A stretch of DNA of 64,000 bases, taken from positions 248,001-312,000 of the forward strand of contig NC_089450.1 of assembly GCF_026210795.1 (NCBI RefSeq), written 5' to 3'. The DNA is from Rhizophagus irregularis. Its lineage: Eukaryota; Glomeromycota; Glomeromycetes; Glomerales; Glomeraceae. Positions within the stretch are counted from its first letter, which is position 1. The number at the start of each line of letters is the position of its first letter. Shown here in pieces: positions 44,930-54,190 of this stretch. The position numbers were made by a program, and so were the translations under genes. Below the pieces are notes generated by a model. The model was not told where the DNA came from. It saw nothing but the letters and a program-made list of their open reading frames with translations, and made no database searches.

Positions 44930-45920
44930 GTTTTCACAGATATTAAAAAAATGTATAAATAGGAAAATTAAGAAAAAAGTTTTTTTTTTATTAATGGTCA
45001 GTTATTACAATTGACAATTGTTATAATAAAGTTAAGTTTAACGACCTATGTTTAATTAAAGTTAAAATTACCTTTTGTATACAATACGCATTTGTCTCAT
45101 TTGAATTTACTTTTTGATCATGTTATTAATACATTTGCGAAAATTAAAAAATTGAATGAGAAATTAGATAAAAATTCTATTTTTAATTCATAGTTATAAA
45201 TATCGCTAATATTTGTTGCTGACTTATTCAAGTCTTTTAAAAAACTTGTTGCCAACTGATTACCACGTTAACATTGATCAGGAGGGAAAGGGAAAGGGGA
45301 AGGAAAGGGGAAGGGAAAATGAAAGGGGAGGGAAAACGAAGAGGTGCGGGACTTCTTGGTGCGTTCAGATATTGCAATACAAACTGGTACCGATAATCCG
45401 ATATGTAAAAATGAAAAGCAAATTTTATATGTAATATAGTAATAATTGGCTTGATTAATAAATTATTAAAATTATACTTTTTTTTGTATTTAATTAATAA
45501 TTTATATCATAAAACATATTGTTAATATGAGTAAAATTAAAATTTTTAAAAACAGCAGGATTTTGGGAGTAATTAAAAAACTAACCAATCAATTTACATC
45601 AAAATTTATATCATGTTAGGTTAGGTATTATATTAAATATGTTTGAAATTCATTTTATCCAGATTTTAATTTGACCTCAAATATATGTAATTTATGGTCT
45701 TCTTTAGTACATATTTACGTTGTATAAGATCTTGTGATCATTTTTATTTAGAATGATCTACAACTGTGACACCTGCTTTTACGTGAAAAAGATTTTCTTT
45801 TTTTTTTCCTTATAATGAAATTAAAAGAAAGGAAAAAGAAATAAAAAATAATTATAAATACACTGTGTATAACGTTATGAATAAATTAGTGAGAACTTTT
45901 TTTAATGAAATTATGATTTA
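44930..45920. other. Intergenic region with a G/A-rich tract
   Basis: At 45281-45345 there is a purine tract of GGGAAAGGGGAAGG type on the plus strand. The frame through it is low-complexity and not supported as a gene. The rest is AT-rich. Confidence 0.35.
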
Positions 45921-46464
45921 AATTGTAAAATTCAACTCTCTCTTTCCTTCAAGTGTATGGTATGTTAATTTACTGCGGAATAATATGAAAAACGTAAGGA
46001 AGATGATGAGAGTTTTATCCGACGGATGTGAAATTTCAATTGTTAAGAACGGTGCTTGGCTTGATAAAGATCGTGAATATGTCAAAAAAATTAAAGAAAC
46101 TCTGACGAATGTATCTAAAGATGCTCTCATGAAGTTCAAACAGGCATATGATAAGAGGATATGAGATATTTATCTTTAACTATAAAGAAGTACTGTTCTG
46201 AAAAGCTCGGGTATATATTAGCCAAACTTAGGAGTGATATAACCGAGTATGAAAAGAATATATTAAGTCTTTCTTAGATTATGATAAGACTAAAATCAAC
46301 ATTGTTGACATATTTGACGCGCGGTTTGTTACGAGTATTATAAAATAGCAAAAAAAATTCTGCAAATCCCGGAAAAATTTCTAAGTCGCACCAGAAAGGT
46401 GGGATCATACGTTGGATCTTTAGTTAATATCATAAATTGCGTACGTAAGTGTAAAGCATTCTAG
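45921..46464 (+). pseudogene. Decayed coding region of unknown family
   Basis: Three or four well-formed plus-strand frames follow one another with frame changes. First comes a frame containing SVWYVNLLRNN and, from an ATG at about 45985, CEISIVKNGAWLDKDREYV to a stop at 46164. The next contains KLGYILAKLRSDITEYEKNI and the next INIVDIFDARFVTSIIK. The last contains KILQIPEKFLSRTRKVGSYV and ends near 46464. The charged, heptad-like composition resembles a coiled-coil protein. Repeated frameshifts in such a short distance imply a pseudogene rather than introns, for which splice sites are lacking. Confidence 0.45.
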
Positions 46465-47016
46465 TTTCATGACCACTTTGTGAGTTATCATATGATGGGG
46501 ATGCAAAATGCTGATTTGAGGGTTTATCACCCTGCGAAACTTTGTTCTTAACGGTTGATTGAGCAACCTTTTTTCTTCTGTTTTAGTGGCTGGACATTCA
46601 AGACAAACACTATGATCATGCGTTTATCTGTAAGAATAGTAATATTTTTTTGTTACGAATTTGTGAAAATAGGTTCGTGGCATTCTAGGCATAAAAGCAA
46701 TTCACGAATTCTTCCGGTTAAAATATCCCACTATATCCAACTAGGATTCTCTAAAAGGATTTAATGTACATATAATATGATACATTCTAATGATGAATTT
46801 ATTTTATTTGTATTATGTTTAAGTAATAAAATCGCACTAACTTCGTGAAAAATAAAATCATATGACGTGAAGAAAATTCACGCACTTTTTGCCAAGTTTA
46901 TTAATAGTAGTGTAATGTAACACGCAAAAAATAAATATTCCTCAATCCAAGATTTCGGAAGGTACAGTACATGTATAAGTTGAATTTATAAACCTATCAA
47001 ATAAAACACTGCTAAA

Positions 47017-48165
47017 TTAACCTTTCAAAAGATATTGACGAATCTTGATAAGATCCGTTATCACCGTTTTTCTTCCAGATGGTTCAGCAAGATTTAAACT
47101 ACTATTTCTACGATTATTTTCCTTTGGCCACCTTTTAATCACGATTGACTGTTTTTTTGGCAGTCCTACAACAATTTCCTTCCAATATGATGCGGGAATT
47201 TTAGCTCGGTAAAACGTTACATACGTAGAAATGACACGGAGGGCAAAAATTTCTTGATCAACATAATCCTCAAGCATATTCTCATACCCGCAGGCTAGTA
47301 TTTCAGCAGCGAGTTGATATTCTCCAAAACCATTCAAGGAGTAGATATGTTTATTTTTAAAGTGTTTATCCTGTTTTAAAAAGCTGTTTGAGTGAATAAT
47401 AATTAAGATTTCTTAAGAGATATATATCACAAGACAAATGCCGTAATACCTCTACACATATAAAAGCGATGTTTTTCTTATTAACCACAAATTCAGGTGA
47501 TGCTGACACAGATCCATTAGTTATGAATAGTTTGAGGGGTGGTTCAAGTCTAAAATTTAAAATAAACAAATTTAAAAGAAGTTCACCACACAAACAAAAA
47601 AATTTTCTCATAGTTAGGTCACAACCTAACTTTAAAGGGCCAATTATCAAAGTTGACAACACGAACTAGCAGATCGTTTATCAGTGTATCAGTCATGTTC
47701 CTGTAGCGGCAGGCGGTATTTCGATAACATCGTGCAGCTTATCAACAAATGTTCTGACGCAGTCATCCTCAATTTCAAGATTTTCAACGTTGAAATATTC
47801 ATCTTTAAGTATATCACGATCAACCTTTGGGAGAATGTATTTTTCCGGAATGGTGACTAGACAATATTCAAATTATTTATCCGCATTAAATGGATTGTTA
47901 ACATAATGTCATAATGTAATTTGTACCTTTAATATCTATCCTGTGGTATAACTTCGTTCTTGTCAGCTGGCTCATAACTCACTCGCAGTGCATCAAGATG
48001 TTTTTGTTGGAACATAGACGCATATTCAGGGAATATTATACTCGACTCAGGGAAATCGTATGTAGGCTTAGCTTGTTTGAATCTTTTTTGCAATGTTAAG
48101 GGAAAGGTTTTTGGCTGGAGAGTACGTAATGCAGGGCGAAAAATTCTTGCAACTAGACCAGACAT
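47017..48165 (-). pseudogene. PD-(D/E)XK nuclease-like gene, left copy (disabled)
   Basis: Exons are 48165-47927, 47856-47626, 47549-47450 and 47370-47017. The N-terminus (MSGLVARIFRPALRTLQPK) is Arg-rich and presequence-like, suggesting mitochondrial import. The likely active-site region is SASPEFVVNKKNIAFICVE|DKH. The E-D-K motif is divided by an intron placed exactly between GAG and GAT, followed by GEYQLAAEIL, as in PD-(D/E)XK folds. The last exon is open for 117 residues to the stop. Defects: near the end of exon 1 two bases appear to be missing (GATAGATATT), giving a premature TAA. Exon 2 lacks 10 bp that the other copy has after GCTACAGGAACA. The conserved upstream core promoter is also missing. 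From memory this belongs to a large Rhizophagus-type family. Confidence 0.65.
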
Positions 48166-48391
48166 TTTAAAATATGAATATGTTCTATATCTATGTTCTA
48201 TATCTTGAAAAAAATTTATTCTGTGCGTTAATATAGGTCTTTATGTCGCACAGGATGACAGGCATTGCATCATTGCACGTAACCTTCGTGACTCACTCTC
48301 AATATATTCGATAAAATAGTACTTTTACACTAACGGCTAATATAAATAAAACTATAAAACGTGCATACTATACATCGACAGGAGCTCAGCT

Positions 48392-48430
48392 GATTGTCTG
48401 TCTTTTCATGTTATCGCCTGAATTTCAAGG
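48392..48430 (-). promoter_or_regulatory. Isolated distal piece of the conserved upstream element
   Basis: In gene sense it reads CTTGAAATTCAGGCGATAAC and on to GACAGACAATC, identical to the distal part at 44574-44610 save the last base. The rest of the element is absent, so it is a deletion remnant upstream of the nuclease-like pseudogene. Confidence 0.65.
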
Positions 48431-48598
48431 AGGGGGTTCATTCGTTAATTGACTTAGATCAAGAAAAAATGGACCTTGATCTTTATTTTGTGAAACTTGA
48501 GCGGGAGTAGAGATGGTTGAAGTACGACCACAAGGCACTTCGACCAATTCTACGATTTTTTCTTCAGACGGTTTACTTTTGTTAACGATTTTCTCCAT
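48425..48598 (-). CDS. Small Pro/Ser protein of unknown function (57 aa), possibly 3'-truncated
   Basis: The ATG at 48598 begins MEKIVNKSKPSEEKIVELVE and the frame ends ...FFLDLSQLTNEPPP with a TGA. That TGA lies inside the conserved-element fragment (CCTTGAAATTCAGG), so the stop may have been supplied by a junction and the natural protein may be longer. Two diverged remnants follow to the right on the same strand (near 48975-49090 and 49145-49220). They share the 5' string AATATACAGAAATT(A/G)GTC and a SQ..(K/D)..GRDQ-like part. The end of this gene (AAGTCAATTAACGAATGAA) recurs at about 60571-60590 in the right duplication block. No domain is recognised. Confidence 0.4.
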   Translation of the reverse strand: MEKIVNKSKPSEEKIVELVEVPCGRTSTISTPAQVSQNKDQGPFFLDLSQLTNEPPP

Positions 48599-48969
48599 GA
48601 CGACCAATTTCTGTATATTAACAATTTCTTTATTATCTTTATTATGATGTCATGTGATCATCATGTGCCGGTTCGGAATTACGAAAGTTTTGACATGATT
48701 AACATATCGATCATGATTAACATATTAACATCATGATTAATGATAGATATATTAGATATTAGACTTGTTAAATATGTTTAAAAGTAATAGAAGGTTATCT
48801 CGTAATTGTTCATTGATAAGTTTATTTGTGTGAAATCCTTTATTCGTGGTTGAACGTATATGCCGACGTAAAGTGGATATTTTTCGATATACCATATATA
48901 AATGTACCGTTTATTACACATAAACCTTCTGCTTACATAATTAAATAATTATATTTTTAAGCGTTAAAG

Positions 48970-49220
48970 AACTGATCTACATACGGACAAAAATTTGATC
49001 TCGACCTTTTTTTTGTGAACCTTGACTGGAAGTACTTTTCATTGCCGATTTTTCTTCATGATGACTAATTTCTGTATATTATCAAATTCTTTATTATATT
49101 TATTATAGTACAATTAATTATCATAAACAACCATTGAGAATAAATTCAATCTTGACCTTTTTTTTTCGTGAACCTTAGATTTTTTTTGTGATGAGTCATT
49201 TCTTTATATTAATTAATGTT
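48970..49220 (-). repeat. Two decayed tandem copies of the 48425-48598 gene
   Basis: Both keep the leader AATATACAGAAATTAGTCAT or a variant, an ATG nearby, and the string AAGGTTCACAAAAAAAAGGTC. They are broken by stops and indels. In the first, a frame giving KSAMKSTSSQGSQKKGRDQI is readable. They show that this small gene has been triplicated and two copies have decayed. Confidence 0.5.
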
Positions 49221-49710
49221 TTATTCAATACAATTTTTTACACAATTAGTTTGGATTAGCGCAAAATACTATTTCTTTAATAGGGTTAAGAATATGTAAA
49301 TCATTTATGACCTGCATATTATTTTCTAAAATTGATAAACGATTGATTAATTATAGCTTTGGGGAATTTGTGTCATGCATAAAATGAACTTTAAAATTAG
49401 AAAATAAATTTATTAATAATATCTTATTCAATATAACTTAAATATACATTTAAAATAAGTCTACTGTAACTTTAATATAACGTAAATATATATTTAAATT
49501 AGCTTTAATATTTATTCAATATAAATTAAATATACATTAAATATAAGTTTACTGGGCTGAAAATTATTAAAACCAGTTGTATTTTATAGAAAATAAATTG
49601 TATAAAAAAATAATTATAAAAAGGTCTCTTGTTTTTATCTCATCGCAACTAAGATGATATTTTAATTCATAAATATCATAATAACAAACAATTTGTAAAC
49701 TCTATTAAAA
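49221..49710 (+). promoter_or_regulatory. Upstream region of the Asn-rich gene with TATA box
   Basis: TTATAAAAAGGTCTC at 49615-49629 looks like a TATA box about 95 bp before the ATG at 49711, followed by a short leader. AATATAACTTAAATATACATTT units repeat at 49430-49540. No coding is seen in the remainder. Confidence 0.5.
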
Positions 49711-50211
49711 ATGAATAATAGTAATAACTTTATTAATAATGGATTTAATAGTGATTTGCAATCCCAAACAACTGATATTCGCTCAGAAAATTCAGATATT
49801 AATTATCATAATGCAAATACTCCTCGCGATTACAATAATGGATATCCTGTGATGAACGATAGTGTATACCCAGCATCTTACACCAATACATCTGCTTACA
49901 CCGATACACCTGGCAATGTTATTATTTCTGATTTATCTCAATCTTATCCTACCGCTCCTCTGCAATATAATGATCAGAATGCAGCGCAATTTTTTCAAAA
50001 CAATTCTTCACTATTTAACCCACTTAATATGACTAATTATTCTCAAAATAACCCCTCTGAAATTTTTACATTTGAAATTCCTGGGATCAAAATTATCGTT
50101 ATACCTACTTTCCCTCCAATGGCTTCCTCTTTTCAAACGAACCATTCTGAAATCTTCACTTTTGATATTCCCGGATCCAAAGTTATCATTATCACACTTT
50201 CTTTCCAATAA
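49711..50211 (+). CDS. Asn/Ser/Tyr-rich protein with repeated FTFEIPG motif (166 aa)
   Basis: One uninterrupted frame starts MNNSNNFINNGFNSDLQSQT. Residues 1-110 are Asn, Ser, Tyr and Gln rich and probably disordered. The C-terminal part holds a duplicated unit: SEIFTFEIPGIKIIVIPTF (about 117-135) and SEIFTFDIPGSKVIIITLSF (about 146-165). A third, out-of-use DNA copy (TTGATATTCTCGGGTTCAAA) stands just after the stop, so the gene once had at least three units or has been shortened. A TATA box lies at 49616. The hydrophobic beta-like units after a disordered region could serve in self-association; that is a guess. No known domain recognised. Confidence 0.65.
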   Translation: MNNSNNFINNGFNSDLQSQTTDIRSENSDINYHNANTPRDYNNGYPVMNDSVYPASYTNTSAYTDTPGNVIISDLSQSYPTAPLQYNDQNAAQFFQNNSSLFNPLNMTNYSQNNPSEIFTFEIPGIKIIVIPTFPPMASSFQTNHSEIFTFDIPGSKVIIITLSFQ

Positions 50212-50834
50212 TTAATAGTTGATATTCTCGGGTTCAAATTATCAACTCCGTTCAATTATTCATCGAATATGGTTACTTGAAATATTTTTGTACGTACTAA
50301 AATTATCATAATTTATTTTTATTACAGTACCGTACTGCTTAACTGCTTAAGATACCCCTTTTTGACTTAAAATACTCGACTTAATAATATATCAAATTTG
50401 TAATATGTAGATTTATTTCATATATTAAATCCTTCTAATACTGTCAGTACGCCCGCCGTGAGCCTAATTAAGTAATGCAACTTTGGCGTTTATTCCTATA
50501 TTCGCCGTAAATTTAGATGTACGATGAAAATATTTTTTTCATGATTGAGTGCTCTTGTTCAGAATTTTCATCATTTTTCGTCAATACGTTGCAATTATAA
50601 AAGTTACATATTTGCAATGCACAATTAGAAAATAATTATTTTATTAATTGTTTTTACATGATTGTTTTACAAATTTTTAACAATTAGATTAAGTTTGAGA
50701 AATAAGCGTTAAAGAAATAAAACATTATATTTTAAAAGAAATTTATAAAAAAAAAATGCATTATAAAATTTACTCGCACAATTACAGATTAGGAGTTGAT
50801 TAACTTCCAATGACATCATCCTTTCCTCCCCTGA
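50212..50834. other. Intergenic region
   Basis: The first 70 bp carry the leftover FEIPG-type unit of the preceding gene. After that only AT-rich sequence is visible, with no supported gene. Confidence 0.35.
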
Positions 50835-51365
50835 TTAATCTGTAAGATCTTCAACCTTCAATGCCATCAACCTCGCTTCTTTCGCAAGTTTTTTTCTCTC
50901 CTCCTCCGGTAACGTTTTAGGCAATCTGCCACTTGCATTGTGAAATAACAAAGTTTTTCATCATTTATTCCCACTTCAAAATCTTTATTCTCAGTTTTCT
51001 CGAACGTGATGGGCAAAGGCTTAGAACCAACAAAGAGAACTTCCACTTCATCACGATCTTCAGGATAAAAAGCGAATGGTGGTTTATTATCAATCGTTTC
51101 TGAAGTTTCAAATAAGCGGCAACATAGTAACTCTGATGCTTCATAAATATCAACAGATACTATCTTGTCATCATTGTCATTGTAATTATTAGCTTCATGA
51201 GAATAACTGACGACGCTGGAAAACTGTGAAATAACAATCTATTGTTTCACCGTGGACCAGACAGTTAATTGTGATCCTTGTAGGTGGCTTTTTAGGAGTA
51301 ATGTGAGTTTTTGTAGACTTAGAAGGAGCATTGTGGACCTTGATTTCATCTTTAGAAAAATAGAT
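50835..51365 (-). pseudogene. Frameshifted gene with a Crinkler-like start segment
   Basis: Three good coding stretches follow in order on the minus strand but in different frames. From 51365 there is KVHNAPSKSTKTHITPKKPP, then RITINCLVHGETIDCYFTV. Then, after a shift near 51228, SSVVSYSHEANNYNDNDD is followed by an acidic region ending GINDEKLCYFT. After a shift near 50948, ASGRLPKTLPEEERKKLAKE leads to a TAA at 50835. The string ITINCLV.GE resembles the beginning of Crinkler (CRN)-type proteins, which are abundant in Rhizophagus, but the rest does not. No convincing splice sites join the parts, so I call it a pseudogene. Confidence 0.45.
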
Positions 51366-52736
51366 TTTTTTTTAATACACTCGGTAATATGGTATAAGTA
51401 AGCAAATATATTGATAGCATATCCGTATCTTCATAATATCTAAAAATTGTATCTTCACTTGTGCGCTATATAAAACAATGTAGCAATGTTTTAATGTTAT
51501 ATCTTGGAATATGAAACATTTCATAACCTATATAAGAATACGTACCGAATATTATGCAAATTATGTTCCTTCAAATTTATATTTACAGAAATTTGATTAT
51601 TGCCCAAATGTTTATTAGAAGACAACATCCTTGGGACTCTTTAAAAAATCTTTTTCAGACAAGGCTGTCATATTCTCCAAATTTTCTGATTATTTGCTGC
51701 CTCTGGTAAGTATAATGATAAGTAACGATTCTCCAAGGAGAAAATTAAATGTAAGATGCGCTTTATATGGGGCCTGTTACCTCTGAATTCTTTATTAAAA
51801 AGTTCCTTGCCTTTACTATATGAAGTAAAATATTTTTCAATTGTATATGTGATAACTTTTATTTTTTCAGTATACAGTAAGTATTTTTTTTTGTGTGTTC
51901 TGACTTCTGACCAATTGTATTTAAAAATGTTGTTTCAAGACTCATTAATGTTAAAGTCTTTGTAAATATTTATCTTGGGTAAATGTTTAACTGTCTAGAT
52001 AAACATGTTTCTATAAAGTATTATTTCACAAGGTTACAGTAAAAATTACAAAGAAATTATTAGATAAAATCAAAAGTAACTCTAATAATTGATAACCAAA
52101 CTGCTACAAAGCAATATCACCTTGGTGGTTAAATGAAGTATACTGTAATAAGTTTATGATTAATATGATAATATGATTAAACTGCAGTATTCTCATAAAC
52201 ACGTGATTAACAATAAGTTTGACTGCAATGTACTCATAAATAATAAAGATAAAACATGTCATCATGATTAATAATGATTAATAATAGTATAATAAGTTTT
52301 TATTTTTTTATTTTTTATATCGCGGTATTTTATAAACATGATTAATTTGATTGTGATGCTTGTGTACTCAAAATTAGAGTGTGTAATTTTACCCCAGTAA
52401 ATTTCTAATAAATTCCATTATTTTTCCTTCTATTAGAAATAAGTAGATTGTAACTTTGGACCACTCTTATTTATTATGTTATAAAAACTTTTCAATTCAT
52501 TTAAAAACTTACAATTTTTCAAAATGTCAAAATGAATATAGTACGTTATTATCCCCATCCAGGTCGATCTTTTCCATTTAGTCCAATAATGATGCATAAA
52601 TTATCATTTTCTCTTAAAATTGATCAAATTTACTGTATATTCTTTTTTTTCTTAAAATTGATCAATCAATTACTCGTTTTTTTTCCCTAAAATTGATCAA
52701 TAAATTATTCTTTATATTTTCCTGTTTCCTTTAAAG
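51366..52736. other. Region upstream of the Uma2-like gene
   Basis: A short coding-like piece (KKSFSDKAVIFSKFSDYLLP, 51640-51705, followed by GTAAGT) may be an orphan exon on the plus strand. Repeats of TCATGATTAATAATGATTA occur at 52260-52285. From 52609 to 52700 the unit TTAAAATTGATCAA occurs three times, in the likely 5' leader or intron of the next gene. An ATGAATATAGTACGTTATTA start near 52532 may belong to a 5' exon. Confidence 0.35.
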
Positions 52737-53941
52737 ATGTCTCGTGCACGTACTTCAGACGATATTTGGTGGGCAAGGATTTTTGATAGGCTTGACGAGT
52801 TCTTACATAACTATCCGAAATTTCGGTAACAGAGAGCAGGTAAGTGTATGAGAGTATTTCTTTATTACTTAAGTACCACTTAATGTTGACTTTGTATGGA
52901 ATGCAGTTTGCCTCTCCACATTGGCTCTAAAGTAACGATCAAAAATTATAACACCTTCCTTCACAATTACGGATCAAGTGGATACAAGTTCCGGTTTCAA
53001 TTAAACAGTGACAATACAACTGGCGAAGTGTATATAATTGATATGACTTCAGCTGTACATGGGGATATTATTACCCGACTTCAAAATTTTTTTGAAGTTC
53101 CTAATAATGGCGTTGTTGATAATCCCCCAATAGTAGTCACTGGTCAAGTTCGTAAGTGAATATATTCTATTTTGCTTCTTTTATTGAATTTTCAATATTC
53201 TCATATAGTTCACTATGTGCCTGGTGGAAATAGGGTTGAAACAGCTCCTAGTGCTTGTGTACGTCCAGATGTGGCATTTGTTCCAAAACCTGCCGCTTCC
53301 ACTGTAATACCTCGTCCTCCTGGTGATACATGTGTATGTTGAGTTTGATGTGTATTATTGTATTATTTTTTTTTATGTGATTTTTATTATTATGATTCAT
53401 ATAGGGAAATCCACATGCACGGATAATGTGTGAGGTAACTGTAGGCCGAAGTGTTGGTGAATCGGGACGAAAGTGCTTATCTTGGATGCGAGAGCCATAT
53501 GTCCGTGCTGTCATTAGCATCAAGATTTTAGAACCAAGACTAAACATGCAAGAACCTACAACCGGTTATTTTTACAGAACAATGACGGTATATATTATTT
53601 ATTGTTCAATAATACAAAGTTAAGCATGTAGTTTCTTATCTGATTAGTTTGTTTTTAAATATTAGGCCAAACTTTACCGTCAAGGAATGCCAGTACAACG
53701 TTGGGATTTTGGGAACATTAAAAAATATTCACGTGATCCTATCACTGATCCTCCCGGTTGCAATGCGCCAAACTTGGCAGCTTATCGAATAACTATACCT
53801 ATAAGTGAAGTATTCTGGGATCCACCGTCTCCTATCCCACCTGGATATACTCCAGCAATTCCCCCAAACGTAGTTGGTATCAATTTTGTTATTGACTTGT
53901 ACCGGATTCAACGAGTCGCCTTACAAGCTCAAACACCCTGA
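52737..53941 (+). CDS. Uma2-like PD-(D/E)XK endonuclease-fold protein, five exons
   Basis: Exons 52737-52825, 52907-53151, 53209-53333, 53405-53587 and 53666-53941 join in frame to 305 residues. The fold signature is RPDVAFVP (Asp132) followed after about 30 residues by ARIMCEVTV (Glu163), preceded by a HGDIITRLQ helix (81-89). This matches the layout of Uma2/DUF820 proteins. The usual third residue is not Lys here (E-V-T), which is common in Uma2-like proteins. C-terminal residues 215-305 are Pro-rich and include PISEVFWDPPSPIPPGYTP and NVVGINFVIDLYRIQ. For exon 1, a donor at CG|GTAACA must be used; a downstream GTAAGT would leave a TAA in frame. Uma2 proteins are mainly bacterial, so ancient transfer followed by intron gain is possible. 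From memory, Rhizophagus has several such genes. Confidence 0.8.
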
Positions 53942-54190
53942 AATGGGTCTTTATAAATACAAATTAATTAATAAATAAAGTTTACTTCTGTATCTAACCT
54001 TATTGCTAAAGTAGTATATCGTAAAAATGAAATAGGATTGTCCGTTTAAAATTTTTTTTAGTGCCTTAGGGTGATATTATGCAAAAATAAGAGTAAAAGT
54101 TACAGAAACGTTTTATTAATACCATAACAGCGTGATGATACACTAGAAAATAAATATAAATGATCGGGTCTACAGTACATTATGACGCTT
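53942..54190. other. Short intergenic spacer
   Basis: This contains the 3' region of the Uma2-like gene (AATAAATAAAG at 53974 may serve as polyadenylation signal) and the end of the pseudogene to its right. Nothing else is seen. Confidence 0.4.

Larger units (their letters stand above)
46770..48445. repeat. Inverted segmental duplication, left copy
   Basis: This block matches 60565-62285 in inverted orientation. It includes the 3' flank with GCGTGTTAC...CTATTAATAAACTTGGCA, the whole nuclease-like gene, its 5' flank (TGCAATGATGCAATG, TGTGCGACATAAA), part of the conserved upstream element, and the tail of a small gene. The left copy lacks the promoter core present in the right copy. Many single changes and small indels separate the copies, so the duplication is not recent. 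Confidence 0.8.

Noticed and set aside
45213-45434. 73-codon plus-strand frame with Gly/Lys/Glu/Arg run
   Set aside because: The run is a direct reading of a GGGAAAGG purine tract; nothing else supports a gene.
47366-47662. 98-codon frame read straight through the nuclease-like gene
   Set aside because: It includes two introns read as coding. The spliced version restores the E-D-K motif and a longer consistent frame.
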